Part shown: positions 1 through 5,834 of the stretch, in pieces | How the letters are laid out: each line of letters opens with the position of its first letter | Numbering within the stretch: the stretch's first letter is position 1 | From: Candidatus Moraniibacteriota bacterium | Lineage (GTDB): Bacteria > Patescibacteriota > Minisyncoccia > Moranbacterales > UBA1568 | DNA: 6,663 bases | Assembly (NCBI GenBank): GCA_017992575.1 | Contig: JAGOOJ010000023.1 | Span: 2,946 to 9,608 of the forward strand | Reading direction: 5' to 3' | Notes under the pieces: model-generated | Told to the model about the DNA's origin: nothing | The model's input: the letters and a program-made list of their open reading frames with translations, nothing else | The model's database searches: none | Program-made: the position numbers and the translations under genes

Positions 1-1
1 T

Positions 2-634
2 ATGGCAAAAAATCTCGATTCTAAATGTAAACTGTGCCGTCGTGCCGGCGAAAAGCTCTTCTTGAAGGGTGATCGTTGTGTGTCGCCTAAGTGTGCGATG
101 GTTCGTCGTCCCTACGCCCCTGGTATCCATGGCCACAATCCATCGCGAGGTGGGAGTGAGTACGGTAAGCAGTTGGCGATGAAACAGAAAATCAAGCGTC
201 TGTATGGAGTTATGGAACGACAGTTTCGTCATCACTTTGATGAAGTTCGTAACGTTCCCGGTGTGACCGGTGATCAGTTGCTTGGTCGTCTCGAGCGTCG
301 CCTCGATAACGTCGTCTATCGTTTGGGATTTTCTTCCTCTCGAGTTCTCGGAAAACAACTCGTTTCACACAAGATGTTTGAACTGAACGGGAAGCGCATG
401 AACATTCCTTCTATGGAGGTCAAAGTGGGTGATATCATTACTCTCAAAACAACCAAAAAAGACAAGACCTATTTCAAAAACATTGTTGAAACGCTGAAAA
501 ACAAGAAGGACGTACCACACTGGTTGGAACTGGATGTCGAAAAGCTTTCAGGGAAGGTGGTCGCCCTCCCGAATCGACAAGACGTCGGTGTTCAAGTGGA
601 TGCCCAGATGGTTGTCGAATACTACTCCAAATAA
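2..634 (+). CDS. rpsD: 30S ribosomal protein S4, zinc-binding form
   Basis: Primary 16S rRNA-binding protein of the small subunit body, needed early in 30S assembly. The 210-residue product matches the usual S4 length. The N-terminus has four cysteines, C9-X2-C12-X13-C26-X4-C31, the spacing of zinc-binding S4 such as that of Thermus; many bacterial S4 proteins have lost these residues. The segment around residues 32-44 (RRPYAPGIHG) is the conserved continuation. The S4 RNA-binding domain runs from about residue 95 to 155 (RLERRLDNVVYRLGF, then the VKVGD turn). The ATG lies one base inside the window edge, so its upstream signals and the genes before it are not visible. It heads the visible part of an operon continuing into rpoA after 88 nt, a standard order. 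S4 represses its own synthesis in several bacteria; no matching operator could be judged here. Identification is very secure. Confidence 0.98.
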   Translation: MAKNLDSKCKLCRRAGEKLFLKGDRCVSPKCAMVRRPYAPGIHGHNPSRGGSEYGKQLAMKQKIKRLYGVMERQFRHHFDEVRNVPGVTGDQLLGRLERRLDNVVYRLGFSSSRVLGKQLVSHKMFELNGKRMNIPSMEVKVGDIITLKTTKKDKTYFKNIVETLKNKKDVPHWLELDVEKLSGKVVALPNRQDVGVQVDAQMVVEYYSK

Positions 635-722
635 TTTCAATCCATAATACCCTCATAATTGTTTCCGGTGGACGGTCAATGAACGACTGGTCCGACAGCC
701 CATCCGAAACCACACACATGGT
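635..722 (+). other. rpsD-rpoA intergenic spacer
   Basis: At 88 nt this is the longest gap inside the ribosomal operon. It contains AT-rich sequence just after the rpsD stop, with two CATAAT-like hexamers but no convincing -35 partner. Further on is an imperfect inverted repeat, GGAC near 670 pairing with GTCC near 691, interrupted by small bulges. No purine-rich ribosome binding site precedes the rpoA ATG at 723. An out-of-frame ATG lies 5 nt before it, at 718. The spacer may hold an mRNA processing or regulatory element, but nothing here is strong enough to name. Confidence 0.3.
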
Positions 723-1538
723 ATGCAGACAATAACTTCACCACAGCAGCCGAAGTACACAGAAGTTGCCAAAAACCACGGCAAGTTCGAGATTTTGGGA
801 TGCCACCCTGGATATGGGACAACACTGGGGAATGCCCTGCGTCGTGTTGTTCTCTCATCGCTTGCTGGAGCAGCAGCTCGTTCAGTCAAAATTAAGGGTG
901 TTTCTCATGAGTTCTCAACCATTGAGGGTGTCATGGAAGATGTGGTTCAGATTATTTTGAATCTGAAGCAGGTTCGTTTCAAGATGCATGGTGAGGGTGA
1001 TGAATCGGTCAAAGTGACACTGAAGAGCAAAGGGGAAGGTGTCGTAACGGCTGCTAGTATCAAAACTCCTTCAAGCGTTGAAGTAGTCAATCCCGACCAG
1101 GTGATCGCGACTCTGACTGATAAGAAAACCGAATTTGAAATGGAAATCGAAGTGGATCGAGGCCTCGGCTATGTGCCGGTTGAGAGTCGCGAGCGCAACG
1201 ATGACCGTGAAATAGGCGTTATCACTATCGATGCTATCTATACCCCGGTCAAGCGTGTCAACTATGAAGTTGAGAACATGCGTGTCGGAAAGCGTACAGA
1301 TTATGACAAAATCACGCTCGAGATTGTAACGGATGGAAGCGTGACTCCAACAGAAGCCTTTGAAAAGAGTGTGAGTATCCTTGTTGGTCAATTTACTTCT
1401 CTTACGGAAGTCACGAAAGAGGGTGGAGAAGTGAAGGAGGCCGAAGGAGTAGTAGAAGAAGCCGAAGCAGTGGCTGAAGTGCCAGAAAAGAAAGTGAAGA
1501 AGGTTGCTAAGAAGAAAAAGACTGAAGAAGAAGCCTAA
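723..1538 (+). CDS. rpoA: RNA polymerase alpha subunit lacking a recognisable C-terminal domain
   Basis: Alpha dimerises and scaffolds beta and beta-prime during RNA polymerase assembly. The N-terminal domain is complete. It includes TLGNALRRVVLSS (34-46), the HEFSTIEGVMEDVVQIILNLK segment (62-82), GYVPVESR (149-156), and the distal part IDAIYTPVKRVNYEVENMRVGKRTD (169-193) through EAFEKSVSILVGQF (211-224). After about residue 230, where a linker and the roughly 70-residue DNA- and activator-binding C-terminal domain normally follow, only about 41 residues remain, rich in Glu, Lys, Val and Ala and ending KKVAKKKKTEEEA. Total length is 271 residues against about 310-330 for full-length alpha. 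No helix-hairpin-helix-like motif is visible, and only 24 nt separate the stop from rplQ, so a frameshifted C-terminal domain is not hidden there. The ATG at 723 has no Shine-Dalgarno sequence. Identity is secure; the functional effect of the tail is inference. Confidence 0.97.
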   Translation: MQTITSPQQPKYTEVAKNHGKFEILGCHPGYGTTLGNALRRVVLSSLAGAAARSVKIKGVSHEFSTIEGVMEDVVQIILNLKQVRFKMHGEGDESVKVTLKSKGEGVVTAASIKTPSSVEVVNPDQVIATLTDKKTEFEMEIEVDRGLGYVPVESRERNDDREIGVITIDAIYTPVKRVNYEVENMRVGKRTDYDKITLEIVTDGSVTPTEAFEKSVSILVGQFTSLTEVTKEGGEVKEAEGVVEEAEAVAEVPEKKVKKVAKKKKTEEEA

Positions 1539-1562
1539 GTTTACGAATTGTAGTATTCCTCT

Positions 1563-1928
1563 ATGAAGCACAGACACCAAGGTCGCGTTCTCGGACGTGA
1601 ACGTAATCAACGAAACGCTCTTATCAAGACTCTCTTGGGTAGTTTGGTGTTGCATGAGCACATTATGACGACCGAGGCCAAGGCCAAGGAAATTAAAAAT
1701 TACATTGATCAGGTGGTAAATAAAGCCAAGACGGCTCGTAATGATGCTGTCCGTCGCATCGCTATGATCCGTGAGATTCAGAAGTATATCCCAGCCGTAG
1801 CGACCAAGAAGCTCCTCGGTGACTTCAGTGCTCGTTTTGAAGGTCGCACCAGTGGGTATACCCGTGTCGTTAAATTGGAACAACGCAAGAGTGATGGGGC
1901 AAAAATGGCTATTATCGAATTCGTCTAA
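1563..1928 (+). CDS. rplQ: 50S ribosomal protein L17
   Basis: Large-subunit protein located near the exit of the nascent peptide tunnel. The 121-residue product is the normal bacterial size. Family landmarks are the start MKHRHQGRVLGRERNQRNAL (family pattern MRHR..GR.L.R....R.A), LLGSLVLHEHIMTTEAKAKE (about 25-44) and the late FEGRTSGYTRVVKLEQRKSDGAKMAIIEFV. It follows rpoA after 24 nt, the standard bacterial arrangement, and precedes rplM by 10 nt. The ATG at 1563 is preceded by a pyrimidine-rich stretch (ATTCCTCT), not by a purine-rich ribosome binding site, so the start rests on family alignment, which is unambiguous. No unusual insertions or truncations are seen. Confidence 0.98.
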   Translation: MKHRHQGRVLGRERNQRNALIKTLLGSLVLHEHIMTTEAKAKEIKNYIDQVVNKAKTARNDAVRRIAMIREIQKYIPAVATKKLLGDFSARFEGRTSGYTRVVKLEQRKSDGAKMAIIEFV

Positions 1929-1938
1929 TCGAAGTCCT

Positions 1939-2352
1939 ATGGCAACTAAGAAAACAATGATTGACAGAAAATACCATCTTTTTGATGCCAAAGGGAAGGT
2001 ACTTGGTCGTCTCGCTACCGAGATTGCTCGTATCCTGATGGGGAAGAATAAGGTTAATTATGCCCCGCACATCGACGGTGGTGACTTCATCGTGCTCATC
2101 AATACTGACCTTATTGAAGTAACTGGGAACAAAGCTGAGGACAAGATGTACCATCATTTCAGTGGGTATCCTGGAGGCATCCGTTCTATTTCTTTTGAAG
2201 ACCAGTTGAAGAAGGATTCACGCAAGGTAATTCATGCTGCTTTGTACGGAATGCTTCCAAAGAATAAACTTCGCGATCGTATGCTGACTCGTCTCCATCT
2301 CTATAAGGGAGCGGAGCACACCGAAAAGATCATTCACGTAACTCACGAGTAG
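1939..2352 (+). CDS. rplM: 50S ribosomal protein L13
   Basis: Early-assembling large-subunit protein that binds 23S rRNA. The 137-residue product carries the family signatures: WYVVDA-like YHLFDAKGKVLGRLATEIA (residues 13-31), NYAPHIDGGDFIVLINTD (39-56), EVTGNK (59-64), the YHHFSGYPGGIR segment (70-81) and GMLPKNKLRDRMLTRLHLYKGAEH (104-127). The frame stays open upstream into rplQ to an ATG at 1819, but those 40 extra codons read rplQ out of frame and match nothing in L13. The ATG at 1939, 10 nt after rplQ, gives a normal N-terminus. GAAG at 1931-1934 is only a weak possible ribosome binding site. Its stop codon is one base from the rpsI start, so the pair is probably translationally coupled. 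The rplM-rpsI pairing is nearly universal in bacteria. Confidence 0.98.
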   Translation: MATKKTMIDRKYHLFDAKGKVLGRLATEIARILMGKNKVNYAPHIDGGDFIVLINTDLIEVTGNKAEDKMYHHFSGYPGGIRSISFEDQLKKDSRKVIHAALYGMLPKNKLRDRMLTRLHLYKGAEHTEKIIHVTHE

Positions 2353-2353
2353 T

Positions 2354-2902
2354 ATGGCAACCAAAGCAACAACAGCAGTGGAAGAAAAGGCCGAGGTAAA
2401 AGTTCCTGCCAAGAAAGTCGCCAAGAAAAAGGTGGCTGTTAAAGCTGAAGCTAAGACTGAGTCAAAAGCCAAAGCCGAGCCGAAAGTTGCTAAAGCTTCC
2501 AAGACAGCAGAACGCTATTTGTATGCCGTCGGTCGTCGCAAGACGGCTGTGGCACAGGTGCGTCTCTATCCGGTCGATAAGACCGAAGGAATGACTGTGA
2601 ACAAAAAGACCGCCCTTGCCTATTTTGGTACCCCAGCTTTGGTTGCTCAGGCACTGTTGCCACTCAAAACGGCTGGATTGGAAGAAGTGTTCACTATTAC
2701 GGTTGTGGTACGTGGAGGAGGACTGCATGGCCAGGCTGATGCCATCAAGTTGGGCATTGCTCGTTCACTCATCAAACACGATATCTTGCTTCGTCCGACA
2801 CTGAAAGCCCAAGGGTTGCTTACTCGTGATTCTCGTGCGGTAGAGCGTAAGAAACCGGGTCTCAAGAAAGCCCGTCGCGCTCCACAATGGAGTAAGCGTT
2901 AA
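2354..2902 (+). CDS. rpsI: 30S ribosomal protein S9 with a Lys/Ala-rich N-terminal extension
   Basis: Small-subunit head protein whose C-terminal tail reaches the P-site tRNA. The S9 core starts near residue 54 (YLYAVGRRKTAVAQVRLYP) and includes GGGLHGQADAIKLGIARSL (121-139), LLTRDSRAVERKKPGLKKARR (155-175) and the tRNA-contacting end PQWSKR, where most species have PQFSKR. Total length is 182 residues against about 130 for ordinary S9. The extra 53 residues at the N-terminus consist almost only of Lys, Ala, Val, Glu and Thr and are probably disordered. No internal Met lies between residue 1 and the core, and the ATG at 2354 is one base after the rplM stop, so the extension is very likely translated. 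Its VPAKKVAKKK segment resembles the RpoA tail (VPEKKVKKVAKKKK). This is the last gene of the operon. Confidence 0.97.
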   Translation: MATKATTAVEEKAEVKVPAKKVAKKKVAVKAEAKTESKAKAEPKVAKASKTAERYLYAVGRRKTAVAQVRLYPVDKTEGMTVNKKTALAYFGTPALVAQALLPLKTAGLEEVFTITVVVRGGGLHGQADAIKLGIARSLIKHDILLRPTLKAQGLLTRDSRAVERKKPGLKKARRAPQWSKR

Positions 2903-2927
2903 CCACGTCGCTCGCGGGCGACGGTGG
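2903..2927 (+). other. GC-rich hairpin directly after the rpsI stop
   Basis: CCAC plus GTCGC (2903-2911) pairs with GCGAC plus GTGG (2918-2927) around a six-base loop, with one bulged G at 2923 or 2924. That is nine base pairs, mostly G-C, starting at the first base after the rpsI TAA. No T-run follows it, so it is not a classical intrinsic terminator by itself. It could block 3' exonucleases or act as a pause site before the true terminator some 45 nt further on. The pairing is directly visible; the role is inferred. Confidence 0.6.
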
Positions 2928-2938
2928 CTAATCGTTTC

Positions 2939-2973
2939 GTATCAGGTATCTTGTATACTGTATCAAGTATGAA
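2939..2973. repeat. Five tandem GTAT-N3 heptamers
   Basis: GTAT begins at 2939, 2946, 2953, 2960 and 2967, exactly every 7 bases. The fifth position is C in three copies, A in one and G in the last. The three variable bases per unit keep the copies from being identical. The array fills the space between the rpsI hairpin and the operon terminator. Units 3 and 4 also form a weak inverted repeat (TTG...CAA around ATAC/GTAT). It could be a short protein-binding array, slipped-strand repeat DNA, or chance in AT-rich spacer. Confidence 0.6.
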
Positions 2974-3004
2974 AACTCCGGGAAACCGGAGTTTTTGCTT
3001 TTTT
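2972..3004 (+). terminator. Intrinsic terminator of the rpsD-rpsI operon
   Basis: AAAACTCCGG (2972-2981) pairs perfectly with CCGGAGTTTT (2986-2995) around a GAAA tetraloop, followed by a T-rich tract to 3004 interrupted by GC at 2997-2998. This is a strong Rho-independent terminator for the ribosomal operon, 70 nt after the rpsI stop. Read on the minus strand the same stem is followed by TTTTC, so it may also stop transcripts of the convergent gene that ends at 3023. Confidence 0.93.
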
Positions 3005-3023
3005 AGAGCCATGAGATGGCTCT
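3005..3023. other. Perfect 8-bp hairpin overlapping the stop codon of the minus-strand gene
   Basis: AGAGCCAT (3005-3012) and ATGGCTCT (3016-3023) form a perfect eight-pair stem with a three-base loop. It abuts the T-run of the operon terminator. On the minus strand it begins at the last base of the TAA stop (3025-3023) and is followed by a run of A, then by the second hairpin at 2972-2995. It is probably part of a two-hairpin bidirectional termination region between convergent units. Confidence 0.6.
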
Positions 3024-4153
3024 TAGGCAGCTTCCTGGTAAAAAGAAGCGAGGAAACGAGTTATTTTTTTGTGGCTCGCCTGTTCATTTTCGAAAGAGTC
3101 TGAGCGACGAGCTTTGAGTGTATGGAGATAACTATGACTGTCAAAGTGAGTCAGTTCATCTTTAATCCAGAGAAAGACCAGGTATTCATCGACAAACCCG
3201 GTCTGAGCCCTGTCACTTAACAGGGCAAGCGTAGAAAAAATACCTTCACCTTTTTTGTAGGGGCGGGCCGAGTGGAAGGCATCAAACACATCCGCCAGTC
3301 TTAGGGTATCGATGAGTGAGGCGACTCGCACGGCAGACTGTGCAATAGGACGAGTTTCACGAAAAGAAAGGGGTTTTTCGTGATGATTTCCGATGAGTTC
3401 CAGGAGAGTAGTATTTTTATAATAACGACCAACGATAGCCACGGAAATATCTTGGTGTTTGGCAATGATATCCCCGAGGGGAAGTGAAACATTAATCCCG
3501 TTTTTTTGCAGTGCGGTAGCCTGTTCCTCTGTAAGGGCAACCCGGAGTGGGGTCAGGTCTTTTTCTCGGAGTTCAGGGCGAGTAGCGAGTGTTTCTTCAT
3601 AAGTAGCGAGCGTTTCGTGACCACCTTGGGCGCTATGGCACAGTTCTGCGAAGAGCTCGTGCCACTCCTCATTCGTGAGGGTATTGTTGAGAATCAGGTC
3701 TTTGGGAGTCAGAGCAATTTTCCCTATATCATGGAGGAGACAGGCATGCTCGATGTCCCATGGGGTCAGTCCTTCCTTGGCAATTTTCTGGCGTAAATAC
3801 GCGCCCACTTCACCACGACTCTCAATCTTTTGCTTGGCGATGGCATAGGTGCGAAGACAGTGTTCATAGGTGGACCTATCGAAGAGTTCGAGGATAGTAA
3901 GCATCTCCCAATCATGTTCGCGTAAAGACAGAGTTGCGTCACGAAGAGTGTGAGCCTCTCCTTCTTTCTTGACTCGGGTACGCTGTTCTTCCCAGAGGGC
4001 TGTGTTTTCGGGGAGAGAGAATTCCTGAAGGATAGTCGCATAATCACCGGCCTGGCAAATGAGCCTGGCTTGAGAGAGATGTTCAGCTGTTGTTTCAGGA
4101 AGGGCTTCAGGGAGGATTTTTCTTTCTGGTAACGGCGGGAATTCATGAGGCAT
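3023..4153 (-). CDS. HD-domain phosphohydrolase, HD-GYP-like without the GYP motif
   Basis: Predicted cytosolic metal-dependent phosphohydrolase of 376 residues; substrate unknown. An unrecognised, mostly helical N-terminal region (about 1-90) precedes the catalytic part. Candidate metal ligands and catalytic residues in HD-GYP order are H98 (YEHCLRTYAIA), H141-D142 with K145 (LLHDIGK), H173, H257-H258 (GNHHEK) and D288 (LADVFDAF, followed by RPYKK at 297-301). HD-GYP enzymes, which cleave cyclic di-GMP, have a WDGxGYP loop straight after HHE; here it reads KPLSFRET, so the GYP signature is absent. H173 and H257 are 84 residues apart, against about 25 in typical HD-GYP domains, which implies an insertion of about 60 residues. 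No signal peptide or membrane segment is seen. The start lies 11 nt after the PEGA gene and has no Shine-Dalgarno sequence, so the two are probably co-transcribed. It may act on a nucleotide other than cyclic di-GMP. Confidence 0.85.
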   Translation of the reverse strand: MPHEFPPLPERKILPEALPETTAEHLSQARLICQAGDYATILQEFSLPENTALWEEQRTRVKKEGEAHTLRDATLSLREHDWEMLTILELFDRSTYEHCLRTYAIAKQKIESRGEVGAYLRQKIAKEGLTPWDIEHACLLHDIGKIALTPKDLILNNTLTNEEWHELFAELCHSAQGGHETLATYEETLATRPELREKDLTPLRVALTEEQATALQKNGINVSLPLGDIIAKHQDISVAIVGRYYKNTTLLELIGNHHEKPLSFRETRPIAQSAVRVASLIDTLRLADVFDAFHSARPYKKGEGIFSTLALLSDRAQTGFVDEYLVFLWIKDELTHFDSHSYLHTLKARRSDSFENEQASHKKITRFLASFYQEAA

Positions 4154-4164
4154 AACAGTATATG

Positions 4165-5649
4165 TTAGAGCCCAAAGATGTTGGTAGCGTATTGGGGCAG
4201 AGTAATACGGAAGACGGTGTTGTTATCTTGGTTAGCCTGTGATTCGACGATATACAGGGCGTCTTGGGGAAAGCGAGGAAGCAGTTCGAGAGGGGGGGTA
4301 TTGAGGGTGAGGAGATCAGAGAGCCCTCGCTGGTCACGGTTATCAATTTCAATCATCTTTACATTTCTGCCGAGTGAAAAAATGACGTGTTCGTAATCTT
4401 CCGCCCACTGAACGTTTTTTATGGGAGTGGAGAAGCGGGCGATTTGGGAAACGCTATCAAGCGCTCGGAAAGGCTGGGCTTCCCAGTTTTGATTGAAATA
4501 GACACTGATTTCATTTTCACTGTAGAACAGAAGTTTTTTGCCATCATCGGAATATTGGAGACCAACAATATTCCCCCCAAGTTTTTTGAGTGGCGAATTC
4601 TCAGCTCGTTTATTGTAGACGGAAAGAGTCCCGGTTTCTTTTTCACGTACGGATAAGCGTGTGTCATCGTAGGCAATGAGGGAGTAGGTACGGTTGTCTT
4701 GTAGTACTACTGGACTGGGTGTAATCTGTTCGGGAGAAGTATCGGCATTTGATCCGTTCTGGCGATAGACAATCCCAGTCTCATTGTTTAAGAGGTAGAG
4801 TTTGTTTCCTGAAAGATCATAAGCAGCAACGTGTTCAGCGACAAGTTTAGCAGGGGCAAACACTCCTTGATTATTAACATCACTGGTATCGAAGCGGTAG
4901 AGCGATCCTTGGTTCAAAAAGAAAACGAGGTCTTTGGTGATGGCATCCCAGCGGGGAGAGTGAATTGGGGTCGAAATGGCAGTGGCTTCATTGAGAAAGA
5001 AAGTTTTTTTTGTCTTAATATCGACGACCGCGTAGAGTGGTGTAGCATCTTTGACGAGAGGGATGATGATTTTGTGGCTTTCTGGAGCCCATTCTATGTT
5101 GGTTTCCAGAGTGGCAGTAAAGAGAGCTTCAGTGGTAGCAAAAACCTCTTCATTTTTCTCGTTCGTGATATCGAGGACGTCAACAGAATAGCGGTTGCCA
5201 TTTTGTTTTACGGTTGCAAAGAGACCATTGGGCGCTGGGAATATTTTGAGGGTGCGTTCGGTAGACAGAACGGGTTCTCGTATGTAGTTTTCTTCTGTCA
5301 AAAAAATATTCCAAAACTCAACCGTAAGCCCGCTCTGAATGACCACTTTCTTACTCCAGGATTTATACCCAGGAGCTTCGACTTCGATCATGTGTTCGCC
5401 AGGATTGAGCCCGGCAATATGAATGGAATTATTGAGAAGGCCTAGGCGTTTTTCAGGAATAGCTCCGCCATCAATTTTTATGGTAACAGTTTCGACATTG
5501 GTTTTGAGTGAGAGCGACCCAGTATAGATGAAGACACCACGCTCTATACTGAAACGATAGCCGTAGGCATAAAAAAGAACTGAACTAGCAACAATAAAAA
5601 ACGACATCGAAAAAAGGAGAAAGAGGATGCGACGGGAGCGGAGAAGCAT
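4165..5649 (-). CDS. Membrane-anchored PEGA-domain and beta-propeller-like protein
   Basis: A 494-residue surface protein of unknown function. RSRR at residues 4-7 precedes one hydrophobic segment (about 8-30), giving a membrane anchor or uncleaved signal with the rest outside the cytoplasm. A PEGA-type domain follows (about 42-118), with the typical IAGLNPGEHMIEVEAPGYKSW at 78-98. The remainder (about 130-490) shows repeated strand-rich units of WD40/TolB-like character: NIEWAPESHKIIIPL (184-198), SPRWDAITKDLVFFL (231-245), DLSGNKLYLLN (278-288), LQYSDDGKKLLFYSE (364-378), VQWAEDYEHVIFSLG (413-427) and a last unit near 461-484, probably forming a six- or seven-bladed propeller. Similar anchored PEGA proteins are frequent in Parcubacteria. 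It is the first gene of a unit with the HD protein. A TATAAT box lies about 62 nt upstream; no Shine-Dalgarno sequence precedes the ATG. Binding to cell wall or to other proteins is a guess. Confidence 0.85.
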   Translation of the reverse strand: MLLRSRRILFLLFSMSFFIVASSVLFYAYGYRFSIERGVFIYTGSLSLKTNVETVTIKIDGGAIPEKRLGLLNNSIHIAGLNPGEHMIEVEAPGYKSWSKKVVIQSGLTVEFWNIFLTEENYIREPVLSTERTLKIFPAPNGLFATVKQNGNRYSVDVLDITNEKNEEVFATTEALFTATLETNIEWAPESHKIIIPLVKDATPLYAVVDIKTKKTFFLNEATAISTPIHSPRWDAITKDLVFFLNQGSLYRFDTSDVNNQGVFAPAKLVAEHVAAYDLSGNKLYLLNNETGIVYRQNGSNADTSPEQITPSPVVLQDNRTYSLIAYDDTRLSVREKETGTLSVYNKRAENSPLKKLGGNIVGLQYSDDGKKLLFYSENEISVYFNQNWEAQPFRALDSVSQIARFSTPIKNVQWAEDYEHVIFSLGRNVKMIEIDNRDQRGLSDLLTLNTPPLELLPRFPQDALYIVESQANQDNNTVFRITLPQYATNIFGL

Positions 5650-5676
5650 AGAAAAGGATTTTTACATATTTTTACC

Positions 5677-5700
5677 CGCCCAGACAACGCTTCCTGGACG
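5677..5700 (-). other. Possible leader hairpin of the PEGA gene transcript
   Basis: In the minus-strand transcript CGTCCAG (5700-5694) can pair with CTGGGCG (5683-5677), seven pairs including one G-U, around a ten-base loop. It would lie near the 5' end of an RNA starting from the TATAAT box at 5711-5716. The loop is large and the stem modest, so this is only a candidate structure. Confidence 0.3.
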
Positions 5701-5710
5701 GATACCTGGT

Positions 5711-5716
5711 ATTATA
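5711..5716 (-). promoter_or_regulatory. Candidate -10 box for the PEGA/HD gene pair
   Basis: On the minus strand this is a perfect TATAAT. No good TTGACA lies 16-18 nt upstream; the best match is TTCCCG at 5739-5734 with a 17-nt spacer. A start near 5704 would give a leader of about 55 nt before the ATG at 5649. An alternative, TTGTCT (5689-5684) spaced 17 nt from TAAAAA, would give a nearly leaderless RNA. The -10 match is direct; use as a promoter is inferred. Confidence 0.5.
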
Positions 5717-5767
5717 CCGCATTATGAGAAAGCCGGGAAAAAGACCGAAATGAAGGGATAATTCCTT

Positions 5768-5797
5768 TTGACAGGGGTGTTCTCTGGGCAGTATACT
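5768..5797 (+). promoter_or_regulatory. Near-consensus sigma-70 promoter
   Basis: A perfect TTGACA (-35, 5768-5773) is separated by 18 nt from TATACT (-10, 5792-5797). Transcription should start near 5804, about 30 nt before the ATG at 5835. It is the clearest promoter in the window and drives the membrane protein gene. No operator-like repeat is seen over it. Confidence 0.85.
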
Positions 5798-5834
5798 ATA
5801 GGTGTAGTGCTGGTTATTGAATGATTTTCCTGTT

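Noticed and set aside
635..722. Separate promoter for rpoA in the rpsD-rpoA gap
   Set aside because: CATAAT-like hexamers are present but no acceptable -35 lies at the right distance, and read-through from rpsD explains expression.
1819..1938. Upstream extension of the rplM frame by 40 codons
   Set aside because: It overlaps rplQ out of frame and does not resemble any L13 N-terminus. The ATG at 1939 gives a normal protein.
1071..1991. Long minus-strand open frame of 306 codons opposite rpoA, rplQ and the start of rplM
   Set aside because: It lies antisense to three secure genes, and its product has no family features. Its openness is a side effect of the codon usage on the sense strand.
2939..2973. 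CRISPR-like or integration-site reading of the GTAT array
   Set aside because: Units are 7 nt with no spacers, there is no adjacent integrase or cas gene, and no duplicated flank.
2969..3007. Twelve-codon open frame starting at an ATG over the operon terminator, with TATACT about 10 nt upstream
   Set aside because: Its codons are dictated by the terminator stem and T-run, TATACT is part of the heptamer array with no -35 partner, and there is no ribosome binding site.
4831..5445. Plus-strand open frame of 204 codons inside the PEGA gene
   Set aside because: It is antisense to a convincing coding frame with recognisable domains. No promoter or terminator is seen for it, and the product has no motif.
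5817..5834. TTG at 5817 as the start of the membrane protein
   Set aside because: It would leave a leader of only about 13 nt from the predicted transcription start and adds six residues with no membrane or signal character. ATG 5835 is the simpler choice, though the TTG cannot be excluded.
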